The notes under the pieces: model-generated
Seen by the model: the letters and a program-made list of their open reading frames with translations, nothing else
Database searches by the model: none
What the model was told of the DNA's origin: nothing
Assembly: GCA_000727475.1 (NCBI GenBank)
Contig: KL647321.1
Coordinates: forward strand, 705,691-769,690
Reading direction: 5' to 3'
Source: Sarcocystis neurona
Lineage: Eukaryota > Apicomplexa > Conoidasida > Eucoccidiorida > Sarcocystidae
Length of the DNA: 64,000 nucleotides
Position numbers and translations under genes: made by a program
In this document: positions 36,701 through 48,778 of the stretch, in pieces
Layout of the letters: each line of letters begins with the position of its first letter
How positions within the stretch are numbered: the first letter of the stretch is position 1

Positions 36701-37940
36701 CAGAGATGCACGGAAGGAGACAAGATCCGCACTGAGCTGGACGCACTTTCAGTGTAAGCCAGTAGCCACTTCATATCAATCAAAAGATACTTGACAGCCT
36801 TAGTCCAAAGTTCATCTTGACTGCACTGCATTCGGATGGACAGTCCGCCTATGCGGTCGCCTGCGCACACAATTCACAAGCGAGGGCGAAATTAGAACGT
36901 GGTCCTAAGGAGTACAACAGTTTCGAACGAGGTGTGTCCCCCGGTCGCTTTGGATAACTTATCCAGCTCCGCAGCCACAGCGAGCGCTTCACCTTAAGGA
37001 CGTGTACTCATACTGTTTGCCTCTGCTTTAACAGAGACGCGTTCGACTGTGTGAACATACGAGGACCTCAGCGCACGTAGAATGTGCGCCTCAGGCGGGA
37101 TACTCCTGCACCATGTCATAGACCGCCATCGGCCGCACAATGATCGATCTACGCATCCGTTCTATTCCCACGATCCTTTAACTGAACAGCTACACGTGCA
37201 CAAGCGTAGGTATTCACCTGTGGAACAACAGGTACTGGGGTATACAACATTTAATAAGTACGCACGCAGGCAACGAGCATGCAAAAAACGGCACGTGTAT
37301 ACGGAGACTGACATGCGCCTAAACACCATTTGGAGGTCCCGCTTACAGCATAGTAGGTCGTGGAGGCCTCAGAAGGTACCAAACATATTCAGAAGAAGGG
37401 ACATTACTGGACGTGTCCACTTGTACGCGCACTGTATACAGGTGCAAATCTACGTAGGTGATCCTGCAACCGAGAGGGTCATAAAACCGTCTTAAAATTG
37501 GTGTCAGTCATCTCCCTGTGCAGCAGAGCACGACACAGCAAGCTGGGTGTGCACAAACGAAAGTACGAATGTTTTCTGTGTGAACACGTGCGTGTCATAT
37601 ATTCCACCACTTGAATCAGCAGGCAGCACCCTGTTACTGGGGTCGCCTTCGCTGATGCTGCATGCTGAACCTTTTCTGACCAACTGGGGAATGTATCAGT
37701 GTAAGATTTCTCGGAATACGTCTAGGGTTTTATGAGTCTGTGTTTCAACTTTACGCTCGTACCACGCTCACAGTAATACCGGTCTAGCATAAAAAGGTTC
37801 AAAAAGCGTAGTCGTACAGTGTTCCTTCTTCCCGCGTGCCCCCGCCGTATGCTGCAGAGCCCTCTGGACGAGCGTGAGCGGCATCGTCGCGTACACCTGC
37901 ACACTAGCAGGCACGCCGCATGCATCACTCACTGACACTC
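30726..37940. other. No gene assigned; mostly repeat-poor
   Basis: Several short ORFs were inspected. Plus 31287-31478 reaches a strong GTAAGT donor but has no clear homology. Plus 33858-34061 has CQGC followed by a His pair. Minus 36345-36635 ends with a hydrophobic helix-like segment. Plus 37082-37495 is basic. From about 32600 to 33780 no ORF of 60 codons exists on either strand and I see no repeat or RNA gene there. Confidence 0.35.
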
Positions 37941-40900
37941 CTACGGCTTGACTGACTGCCTCTTTTTCACTGGGCCCCGCGACACATGGTAGTACCTCAC
38001 CGCAGTTTTCTTGCTGTGGCTGCCGTCCGCTGCGAGGTGATTTATCCGTCGTGGACCGTTTTCAAAAAAGGACGACGTACCCTCAATAAGGAACGGCAGT
38101 TCCGGCGGATGAAGCGGCTGTACGGTTGAAGTGCTGTACGGCGGCCACGGTTGTCGAGCGAAATGAGTCAGGGCTTCGAAGAACTGCGGTTGAATTCGCA
38201 GCACATGCAGCAACAACGCAACAAACGTACACACGCGCTCCAGCATGTCCCAGCAGCTCACTGATAGTATAGTGCTTCTACCGGCCACGTCGTGACTTCA
38301 CTACCGTCTTCTCCACAAGCATAAGCGTATGCATGTATGCATGCATGTATGTACGTATGTGGAGGTCGGACTCGGGTCCGCACAGAAAGACATACACGTT
38401 CTGAAGCGCCACTGGCGCGCGACGTCTTACGATTAACTCTTCGCCTACGCGAGACCAGTGTACATCACATTCCTCTGAAGCGCTTCCACGCATAACGTCG
38501 CAAACACACGGGGCAACAGAAAGGCCAGACTCATAAGGAAACTGTGTCATGCTTGCACTAAGGGGGAGAGAAACCTGCGCAGGCCTGCCGTTAAACGAGG
38601 ATCCACCTACAAGAAGGATCTCGAATCTCCTTGAAGACTCACGCTCGCGTGACAAACGTGGAGTGCGTGAAGTAGGATTCTATGATCCGCTGTTCCATCT
38701 GCTCTTTCGCAAGGTCACGTTCTCCTATTCAAAGAGAGGCGGCATCTGACACTAGCCGACAAGGACCCGCCGACTATAATTCTGCCCAGCGCAACTACAG
38801 AGACAACCCACCTCCTGCACACATTCAAGGAATGCAGCGGTCGCCGCATCGAATCGGTGACTGCTGAAGAAAAGTCGGCCTAACGTAGTTTCGCCGCCTC
38901 CCCCCTGAAGAGGTAATACGACGCCATCTCCTTTCCTGGTGCCGCACGTCGCAGTCGATGAGCCCCGGGCCCGGCATTGGAAGCAATAAAGAAACAATAG
39001 AACGCACAGATGCTCGCACAGATTCGGTGCACGACGCACGAATAACACAAGCAACAATCAGCAGGAGCAAGAGACGCGCCCTTCCCCCAAGACCACGAAT
39101 GCACGAGCGCATAGTGCAGCAAAGTTCAAACTGCCCGGGCATCTAGCGGTGCGCACGGGGGAGCTGAGGCATCGGAAGAGCCTGGTGGGTCGCTGCAACC
39201 TTCTGCAGCAGCTTCGAGAGAGCGGATGCGTTTCTCATAGTGCAGTACCCGCGGCAGCAGCAACCACGTGGAAGAGCAGCACACCACGAACTCAGCATCG
39301 TCAGTACTCATCGGTCGCAGAACACGATGAAAGCCGCAACTGTTACGAATACAACTCGCAGGCCAGAGGAACTGTAAATCCGTTTACGACTGCACAACCC
39401 TTACGGTGTCAACCACCATCACTGCAACGTCACCAGACAGAAAGGCACCAGCAGCAAAAGAACAGGTCCAACAGTGACTACCAAAACCGCAGTTGGTCTG
39501 CCGCGGCACCGCACAGCGAAAATATGAAAAGCTGCACACTCCGCGTACTCCGACGCCACCACAGGGACCACCACGGGTGCTCACAACAGCAACAGCAAGC
39601 CTTCTCATCAGTACACGCTGAACGACAATTGAAACACACTACCACGCCCCCAATGATGCGTGTAAAATCAGTTGTCTGGCGGGCAAGAAGTGTTGCAACC
39701 GAAATGGTGCAAACACCAGCATCACGGCCTGAACGCACGTTATACCCGTACGTGTCTCCTCCAGCAAGGATTCATTTCAACAACGCTTTAGAGGTGGCCA
39801 CGCAGGCGAAGTACCAGCGTGCGTCTTACAAGAGATGCAAAAAGTCGAAGCTGATCAAATATAGAGAGGACATGTCCACTCTTTGCCTGGGGGAATGAGC
39901 ACACGCGAAGATCGGCAAGGTCGGCAGCAGCCTGTACAGCTTATAAAACAACCACTTGTAGAAAGAGAAGAGGGTAGAAGAGAAACGCCGCAGACCGGCC
40001 AAGTTGGGGTGAATCAGGGAACAGCGCGTGGACTAGCCAAACTTATTACCTTATAAGACATGAAGACGGTCCACGGGGTACAAGACGATAGTGCCTCGGG
40101 TGCACGTACAATTTCCGAAAGAGTACGTCCAACAGAAAACACATGTGGCCCCAACCCAGATTGATCTCTTCCCAGGATGGTGGACTGCTGCCGTTTCTAC
40201 GATCTCCGGCTCCTGCGCGGCCTGGAAGGATCACACCCTTGCGCAGAGCATTCCATGTACACGTGCACGCGCATCCACCTTTCTTCTCTACTACAAAGAA
40301 GCACAACTTCACTCTTGTGTGCGTCAACATGTTTCGTTCATCCGTATGCTCTCTGTATGTAAAAACACCCGAACGGTAGGTATGCGCTGCAAGGTACTGC
40401 ACTGTAAGTGTCTCAAGGCGGAATGAGGATGTGCCAGCGTCTGGAGAATGCGTGCATACGTAAAGTGCAAAACGTCTACTCATAGAATTGTCGCCGACGG
40501 CAAGGGCCCAGGCCCCACAGCGGGCCTAGTGATATGCGAATGTTGATGAGGGGGCACAAGCGCCACAAGTATACATATGTACATATGCGAATGCATGCAA
40601 ACACAACAGCAGCAATGTTTTGATCTGCATGTACACGGATACACAAGCATTCCCGCCGTGTATTTATTCACGCAGATGCCACAAATAACGGAAGTCTATG
40701 CCTGGGCACGTCACCAACACGCACCTCCTTAAAATGTCCCTATAGCCCAAATCTACAATCGTGTGCGTTCGCACGTACCTGTGTCTGCTGTAACCTGAAG
40801 GTTCCAACTGCAACACTGTAAAGGCGCGCACCACTTACGACAGGTGGACGCACTTGGGCGTCTCTTGTTCCGTTTAATGTGCACGTATGTACTGCACAGG

Positions 40901-41060
40901 TGTGTACGCATGAAGAAAGTTGCGCAGACACGTAAGTGTGTTTCACTGTTCATCGCGAAGCAAATCTGGCTTAGCGCGGCTGTCTAGAACATATCGGCAG
41001 TAACGGATCGCTCTTACGGTTCCGCACTTAACAGCTTCCTAACGTTATACACCTATATGC

Positions 41061-41092
<32 letters not shown>

Positions 41093-44074
41093 TTGTCTAC
41101 GTACTGTGACTAACTCCACAGCGATATGTGTGAATCTTTTCGAGTAGACCGCGGCTAAATACTTGGCCTCACTCGCACCTTAGGCAGGTGCTACGACTGA
41201 ATTCACTACCTTTTCTTCTATCGCCCTGTGCCTCTTTGCAACGACGCGCTGCAGTCGGTGCAAAATTGCGCAGCTGCCGAAGGGTCGCCGACAGGTTCAA
41301 CAACCGTGCGGGACGCTGTGCAGACACGTGCAGAGGCAAGTAGCTGTGATACACATCCGACATACACCTATCTAGGCGAATCACAGACGCGGACGACGAA
41401 GGTTCAAAAGAATAGCATCGGTGCTCTACATTCCGTAGATGCGCGTTTACACGCCTTCAACCGCTTAACCATCTTCCGCGAGGTGGAAAAGAGGCGTTTA
41501 CGTGGAAGTATCTGTACGTCCGGCGTGATGGCTGAAGATGCATCGCCTTTGCAGATGTGCGCGTATGCGCGGCAACTGGCACGTACGTCAGACGAGACCA
41601 CTGCAGGCACCAGTTCCACTCTTTCGATCACCTTGCCCCCACATGATTTCACACGCGCAGCTGCCCCAGATGCACTGTGTCTCTTTAGCTTGTACACGGC
41701 TAACGTGTGTACGGATCAATAGACACTTAGGCACAGGCGCTACGCCAGCGATCTGAGCAAATGCGCGTGCAGGTGAAGGTCAACGTCTTACCAAGTCTGC
41801 AGGAGTTTATAGACGGAAAGCCGTCCTGCACGGTTATGAAGAAAGCATCGTTGATAACATTGACATGCTTCAACCTCTGCAGGTGAGCTTGAGCATGCTG
41901 AAGTTGACGCTTTACAGCTGTTGTCTCCTACGCGCAACAAACACAGGGCAACAGCTGCAGCAGTTAATACCGCTTCTAAACAAAACATAACCACAGAGAG
42001 CGCCGCTGTTCCTCTGAGTGTATTCTCTTTGAAGTGGCTCACAATGCCTTTGGAGCTCAGCCGACCATGCAAGAAGTGCTACAACTGAAAAACTGGCCCA
42101 GGCAAAGGAGTGCAGCAAGATTGGAGCCGGCGAAGACAATTTGCATCGGCAGACGCTGCAGCTTTTCACACTCAGGGGACTCTCCCGCGGAGAGCGCCTG
42201 CTCGGAATGCCGACTACAGTCCCGCCGTAGTGCAGCAGGAGCAGCGTCGTCACCCGCAGCAGCAAGTCTCGCACTAGCCGCATTCAAATATTCTGAATAA
42301 TCACCTCGCACAGACTGAAGGATCGGCTTACCTCGGAGACATCACACTTGGCAACAGTGACATATCCTACAATAGTGGCAAGCAGCGGAGCTGAAAACAC
42401 GAAGGTCAACACTGCAGGCCTTCTGGCAGTAGCAGGGTGCAAGAACGGATGCGCCGCACCGCGTCACTTCTTCAACAGCGAGCCGCAACAGCTGCAAATG
42501 TCTGAAGCGAGTATGCAAGAAAACGTGCTAATTGGTCGACCTACTCTCAGAAGTCTCGTGGTGGTTGCAACACTGTATACGAACAAACGCACAGGGAGGC
42601 GATAACCACATGGTTGTTGCAAAACAGACCGGATGCAGAGCGTCGTAGCAGGGCTGTCGAACATTCCATCCAAGAACGTCACGAGGACACAAAGGAGGGT
42701 GAGCACACGGAAACGACAACAGCATCGGCCCAGGGATGCAAAGCACTCGTCGAGGTGTGCGCCGGCGCAAAGAAATACGAAACAGGAGGGCCGCACTAGG
42801 CGATCGTACGCCATAAACGGGACACGTCATGTGTCCCAAAGATGCAGGCACAGCATTAATGTGTTGTTCGCCCAGCAGCGCAGACAGCAGCTTACGTCGT
42901 CATCAAGCAGACGTTCCTGTTGCTGCTGAGCCAAAAGAAGCCACAATTCCTCCTTCTGCTCCAGAAGCATCAGCTGTTCACTAAGCATATCATCCTGACG
43001 CACAGTTGCTTCCTCCCGCTCGCACTCAATCGCCTCCAATTCCTGCAGAAGACGCTCGTCACTCAAAACAAGTAGTGCTTCCTCGTCTTCTGCCTCTTCT
43101 CCATGCCAGAGCTCTGCATGGAGATGTCCTGGATCTTGTTGTTGCTGTTGATTCGGTTGTTGTTGCGTTTGATACGGAGTCTTCACATGTCGCGTCGGCT
43201 GTTGATCTGTTCTGCGGTTGTTGCCGCCGCCGTAGGAGGGCCCGCCTTGCCGAACCTGCCTCCGTAATGTATGGAGCGCTGTTTCGTATTTATGCAAGAG
43301 TTCTGTCTCCTGCTGTAGCTGTTGGTGCAACTCAGCAACTGTAGACTGGAAGCAAGTGGCACACAGCAGATGGTCTTCAACCAGCGGAATTTGCCGTGCT
43401 GCATCATCTGCATTCCTCCAGTTTTCCGGTCTATGTACGTTGCTTCCTCCGAGCTCAGACGGCACCTGCTTGAGGTGTACCGCTGGAGACTGTGCGGAAG
43501 CGACTTCCGCCCGCTGAGGAGTAGATGCATTAGTGTAGATACCCCTTTGGGTTGTTCCGATGCTGGGTGACTGCACGCGTTCGGGCTGCTGTGGCTGGTC
43601 ACTAAAGGATGGATCATGGTGCGGCTGGCCTGCCGGCGGCAACGGACGACGCGTGCATGGCGTGCCTTCCACCTTTAGCTCTCCCACTCCTTGTCGGCGT
43701 CCCCCGCCTGCGTGTTGTTGCTGCTGACGGACGTCGTGCACCTCTGGACGCTGGTGCAGCGGTTGAGCCGGCTGCTCGAGTTGCTCCTGTTGCATTTCCC
43801 GCTTTGTCGGATGCGGCGGTTGCACACTTTCGTCCCTTTGTGGCACGGTCACGTTGCGCACGTGGTGAACATCGTCGATGAGCACCAGAGAGGCGCCGCA
43901 GTGTAGACAGCGGCCGGCAACACGGAAGGATGCATTTTCATGACAGTCTTGAGACAAATCTGACGTTGCACGCTCGGCAGTTGATCGTTCCTGAGCTGGT
44001 CGCGTTGTCGCATGCGCGATTACGTCCCCAGCACTCGGCCTTGGCGACGAGCCTGTAAGATACTTCAGGATCAT
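37941..44074 (-). CDS. Beclin-1/ATG6 homologue
   Basis: Beclin-1/ATG6 is a scaffold of the class III PI3-kinase (VPS34) complexes that make PI3P for autophagy and endosomal sorting. Exons (minus): 44074-42896, 41927-41792, 40221-40050, 38935-38812, 38679-38355, 38260-37941; phases agree and the product is 751 residues. Residues 56-59 (CLHC) and 238-241 (CATC) match the two CxxC pairs of Beclin. Helical heptad-rich segments run from about 242 to 275 and 330 to 410 (SDERLLQELEAIECEREE). The BARA domain follows: HVNVINDAFFITVQDGFPSI, SWEEINLGWG, HYRLVP, RLFFSSHRFDAATAAFLECV, and a C-terminal aromatic helix region (CWDMLERVCTFVALLLHVL). A Gln/Pro-rich linker separates the CxxC pairs, and a second splits the coiled coil. 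Length exceeds the usual 450-520. The last two exon borders and the start codon are the least certain parts. Confidence 0.85.
41060..41092. repeat. TA microsatellite in a Beclin intron
   Basis: Uninterrupted TA run flanked by CATATGC- and TGTATATT-like sequence. It lies in the intron between Beclin exons 2 and 3. Confidence 0.8.
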
Positions 44075-45306
44075 CACCGCCCAGCTCCTACTTTGACAAA
44101 TGACATAGAGTATCACCAACGACGCAATTCCGTTGACCTATGTGCAACAGCGCGCACGTAGCCGCTTGCTGTTGCTTGACTTGTCGCTGCTGCCGCCTCT
44201 AGCTGGCTCAGAAAATGTGTCTGCTACAGAGACTTCGCTTTCCGACGACACTGACACACAAGTTTACGAACTGAAGACATGAAGGACCATGCTCCTGCAG
44301 ACGCTGCAAGAATAAGGAGCCAAAAGTAGATGTACTACTACATATCCAGAGAAAAGACCGGCCGTCCTGGCTGCAGCGCCTTGGTTCCGTGCCTTGCTGC
44401 ATCCACACGAGTGCAGACAGGGGTACTTCGATTGTAAGGGACGTCGGATATCCTGGTTAGGCTTGTGCGCATAACATTGTGACCGTAATTTGTTGGGAAA
44501 AGAGTGTGGCAAATGCTTTCACCATCTCCCAAGATACGCATGTGCCCCACGACGTCCGCGCGGATCGCTCTAGCTATGCAACAGCCGCACCGTAGCTGCT
44601 TCCGATGACCCTCCAACGGCTGTACCTGTTGTGTTGGTTATACCTGCAGGTGTCTGCGTTTTGATGGCATGGGGCTTCCATTATGTCAGGATCTCCACGC
44701 ATCTGTGCGAACGCGAAATATGACTTATAAGCCTTGACGGTGTTGCAGAATCGGCACATTGACATCGACTGATACTCGCGCACTGGTGCACGTGAGGCGT
44801 ACAGGCTTGTTCGCAACGAAGAGAAGCAACGCGGTTGACAGTTTCATTTAACCCACCGCTCAAGTTCGGGTGACGCATTCGAATCTGGAGATTGATTTCC
44901 CTAATTTCTAGTCGCTAGGGAGGAACCGACTCCCCTCTCTGCGCAGAGACTTTTGGCATTTGCAACGGCATGTAGTGTACCAGCAGAGTAGGGAAGGATC
45001 GAGCAGCACTTGATTTCACCACCGTTAGCAGCGGTTACGGTGCTAGAAATAGAGCAGTGGGTGTAAGGTGGGCCGTGGACCTTGTTACCTGACTCCAGTT
45101 GAGTAGTATGCTTCTGTCCCGAATGCTTTTGTATCGTGAAACACGTTATAGTCTATCAGCAGGCACGTGAACACCCGGTTCGGAGTACACGCGAATGCTG
45201 ACGCATTAACTGTGAGTTTTCGGCTGTTGCAGAATCCCCCTGCACAGTACAAAAACTCCTTTGCCAGTGGTCACTCTAGAGACGAAAAGGTTCACCAAGG
45301 GTAGAA
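44075..45306. other. Upstream region of the Beclin gene; no gene assigned
   Basis: A minus frame continues a few codons upstream of the chosen Beclin ATG without another ATG, so a short upstream exon remains possible. The rest holds only short ORFs. The region would include the Beclin promoter, but no core element is recognisable. Confidence 0.35.
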
Positions 45307-45546
45307 ATGTGTAAGCCCACCGCTAAGGACGTATTCATTCTGTCGATTGCAGCACAGCCCAAAATGGACACCGAAGCAGTCACGAGGGAGATCCTGAAAA
45401 AGGAAGGGCTATTCCAGGCGGAAGACAGTTGGTCCGCGTACTTCGTGTGCCCCGAGCTGATGCAGCCTACATGTATTACTGCCGGGTTCCCGACCAGCTG
45501 GTCGCTCAGTAGTGCTGTGGTCGGCAACCTGACGTCAACTTTGTAA
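45307..45546 (+). CDS. Paralogous exon, copy B (possibly decayed)
   Basis: Function not recognised. The block 45310-45462 aligns gap-free with copy A at 28224-28376 (shared core R.IL..EGLF.A...WS). Upstream, an acceptor ending CTGTTGCAG is followed by AATCC.CC, as in copy A. In the conserved frame an in-frame TAG then occurs at about 45280, before the ATG at 45307. The neighbouring frame reads on and then closes with GTG TAA just before the block. Either the exon starts at a closer acceptor (GGGTAG at about 45305) or the copy is disabled. Downstream the frame diverges from copy A and stops at 45546. Confidence 0.4.
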   Translation: MCKPTAKDVFILSIAAQPKMDTEAVTREILKKEGLFQAEDSWSAYFVCPELMQPTCITAGFPTSWSLSSAVVGNLTSTL

Positions 45547-45884
45547 CTGTTGTCGCTTCAGTCCTTTTTGTGGCCTTTTGGTTGTGTTACACATGTTGCT
45601 GTTACGGGTAAATGACGTATGGCAGTACACGCACTGGTAGTATTCAACGGTGCATGTACTCCACTTTTGCAATTAAGGTCTCTGCTGCAGCCGTAGAGTT
45701 GCCACCGCTGGTGTAGCAGTCCTAGTAGTAGCTCACGTATTACCTGTTGTACTCACTCTGGCGTGGAACGCGATAGTCCATGAGTGGCACTGAGCAACTT
45801 CAAGTGGACTGTGCGTTTCTATACTTCTTGTGGCACGATTAGCATTGAAGATCAATGTTTCAGTAGCACATAAGGCACTACTAC

Positions 45885-46034
45885 CCTCGACCCACGTAAG
45901 TGGCTTCTTCGTTTATGTGGTAGACCGGTCATGAAAGTGATTACAGCTCCTGCTGCACCAAGAGTAGCTGCTGCGAAGAAGGAAAGTGCAACGAGTTTGG
46001 CAGGGGTATTAGGAGATAGATTGTCGCTCCCCAT
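45885..46034 (-). CDS. Candidate N-terminal exon with hydrophobic anchor
   Basis: Function not recognised. A minus ATG opens exactly 50 codons to a GTAGTA donor. The segment has a polar head (MGSDNLSPNTPAK), a hydrophobic helix (LVALSFFAAATLGAAGAVIT) and a basic tail (HKRRSHLRGSR). That is the layout of a signal peptide or of a type II membrane anchor. No downstream exon was resolved. Confidence 0.35.
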
Positions 46035-46655
46035 ACTGAGAGTTGGACGTCTCGAGATGCTGTATCATCAGAGCGAAGCACAACAGTCTCTGTGATACTT
46101 GCGGATGCTGTTTATAGTCAAGTGTGGTGTCACAGGCTAATAGTGGTAGTAACAGCAGAAACACGGTACTTTCTTGCGAAACACTTGTAGGGCCCTCTTG
46201 CGTTGGTACGGATGTATTGGAAGCCTCCGAAATGTGATTTATCGTAGTAGCTTTCACTTACACTGTACACGGTTGGACTCGTTGTATGGTCGTGGACGCA
46301 GGCGTGCTGGGGTAATATGGTGCCCAGTATCACGAGGAAGTGCACATATTTTTGGTTACCTGGCCGAGCATATGACGCACTGCCACAATGAAAGCGCACC
46401 CATTTTATCTGTGAACTGTTACTTGCTCTTAAGATCCGAGAACATCGGTGGTTTCATATTTCACATGCGCGGAGTCACTCGTGCGGATAGCTAAAAAGGA
46501 ACTGTGGAGTCTTCGACGTATGCCATCTTCGACCAACGTGTGCAGTCCGCCCACCCACATTCCCCCAATTTCTGGTTCATTCCGTTTTACTCCAGTGCAT
46601 GTGCGTTGTATACTGGCGTATTCGCGTATAGCTGCACAGGCCTACGTATGTACCA

Positions 46656-46862
46656 CATATATATATATATATGCATACAAATACATATTCACATACTTTT
46701 TAGAGGCTGTGTATCCAGCCCAAGTGAAATGCTGTTACTTCTGACGGTTCAAGAACGTGTTTGACTTCAACCACAGAGACATGCACGTATCATATATGCG
46801 TGTGTGTACACAAATATACGTCTCCTTCTACATTTGTATGTACGTATATATATATATATATA
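46656..46862. repeat. Two TA microsatellites
   Basis: TA runs at 46656-46673 and 46844-46862, about 170 bases apart, both in short AT-rich islands. Confidence 0.8.
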
Positions 46863-48778
46863 CCCCATCTCTCTCGTGGCCTGCACAGAGACAACACCTC
46901 TCCGCGTCTCCAGAACCTGACCTCCCTGAGTGTGAACGGACTCTCGCTCACTGTCGCACACATATACCGACACGAGAGGTGCCCTGCGGGACACGCACTG
47001 CGGATGACAAATCTGTTCTTTTACAATGTCTCTTTGTTTCCTGTACGTGCCTCAACAACGATCAACCGTGGACACACAAGTACAAATACTTACAGAGTTG
47101 ACCACTAGATCACCTCCCTTATGTCGAAGTACGTTGCGCTCTTTTGTTTTTGTTTCCAGTGAATCCGACGTATCGCCGCGAATCCGTCGGAAAAGCCGTT
47201 AAGGGCGCGCAGTTCAGACTGACCTTCTACACTTGCAATAAAAGAAAGCGTAAGAGCTCCTCATGCGGGTGAGTAGATCTTTGGGGGGGAAAACGGAAAT
47301 TAGGAGATATAGTTCATCTCTTAAGTACATCCGTTGTGTCGCCCACTTGATGATGAAGCTGGTGGTCCGTGCAGGTCAACTTGATGCTACATGCCAACAT
47401 TGGCGTTCTTCAGCTGCGGGCCCCGTAAGCTTTAAGGCGCCGCAACATTGTACCTAAGCAACTGTATGAAGGCCACATCGTTTCTTCCTTCTGCGTTGTG
47501 GTCACTTGCGCGTCGACAGTTAATACTTTTACATTCACCTTCAATGATTCCTCTGACGCGTAACACCGGCACGCGAGCGAAACCATTCACTGGTCGAGTG
47601 CTTGTTCTGCTGAACCAAATGCACCATCAGAGCGCTAGCGGTACAGACTACGCCTCCTAGACTATCATAGCTGTCGTGTGCAATTCAAAATCCCCTTCAC
47701 CAGTAGGGATTAATGTGTGCCTGCAGCGTACCTCTCCTTTAGGCCAGGGGAGTCCATACAGTTCAGCAATTGTACGCGTAGCGGTTTGAGGAGAACGGTG
47801 CTGACTCAATTACAACAGCGGAATTGTCGATCGCTGCACTGAGCCATCAGCCAGAATCTGGGAAGAACGGTTCACATTTCCATACATGCGTCGCTGCACC
47901 TGCAGCCAAATTCCCACGGCTCGAGTGGAAAACCTCACCGACTGGCTTTCAAGACCCTGTTCAGGACACGCGGACAGATATAATTGCGTACCTTCGCTGA
48001 AGTGATATGTTTGTGCCGTTGCGTATCGACTTCAGAAAACAGCGGGATTCGCCGCCACTTTTTGCCGCGCTGAGCACAATCGACATGCACGGCTGGGGTA
48101 GCGAGCCAGCTAGCGTTAGGGGTGACTCCCGCACCACACTGCAACTGCTAGGACGGGCGGACCCCACTAATGAATTCGATTCCTCTCGGGGTATCGACTT
48201 CACCAGAAGAGAAGCGCATTTTCGAGTGTGCAGTTTTCATGGGGCGAATGATGCTGGCAATCTGAGGAGCGGCGCGTGACTTGTCGCGAACGGGCCGAGA
48301 AGGTGTCCCTGTCACACTCGTACCTCTCGTCGCAGTAAAATGCTGAGCAATGGAAGCTTCACGAAACAGTGCACGGACTTTTTTCATTAGCTCTGAATTT
48401 TCCCTTCCGCTTGTCGCACGATCTCATGTGAATGTTCCGTACAATTGGCTTCCGTGCATTTCCGCGTGAAGAACACTTTCAAGTGGCCTTGAGTATACAT
48501 ACTCTTGAGACGTCAGACGCTCAAGACTCAAGGCGAGCGCCTGAACCAGTTTTCGAAATCCCCTGCAGTGATCCATGTTCCGATGCTGTAGCCCATCCTT
48601 TCTGCAGAGTGGGCAAAATACAGCGTGTACGCCGGCGTTGATTCAAGCAGTATTTTGACTCGTGGTATTAAATGCATAATTAAAGTTCATTGGACTTTGG
48701 AAAGGCGCAGTGGCAGGACTGACAGTCCGGCTTGCGGGGACAAGTGCATTCGAGTAGCCGAATGGGTATAGACGCAAG
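46863..48778. other. Upstream region of the myosin gene; no gene assigned
   Basis: ORFs occur on both strands. Minus 48387-48148 starts with an ATG and reaches a GTGAAG donor-like site; plus 48007-48279 overlaps it. Three short plus-strand segments share a D/G-F...(P/T)R(R/E)E..F motif (about 48025, 48190 and 48465). None is assigned. The myosin promoter should lie in the last few hundred bases, but no element is recognisable. Confidence 0.3.

Noticed and set aside
38640..38652. 13-nt in-phase GT...AG segment near Beclin exon 5
   Set aside because: Far too short to be spliced. The frame is explained by an acceptor at 38680 (ATCATAG).
42057..42311. Long ORFs on both strands within Beclin introns as separate genes
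   Set aside because: CAG-rich composition gives few stops on either strand; no starts, splice signals or homology support them.
42057..42314. Minus ORF starting DYSEYLNAASARL as a Beclin coiled-coil exon
   Set aside because: It resembles the Beclin EYSEF segment, but its end has no donor in a fitting phase. Direct joining of 42896 to 41927 gives an uninterrupted alignment to the Beclin coiled coil.
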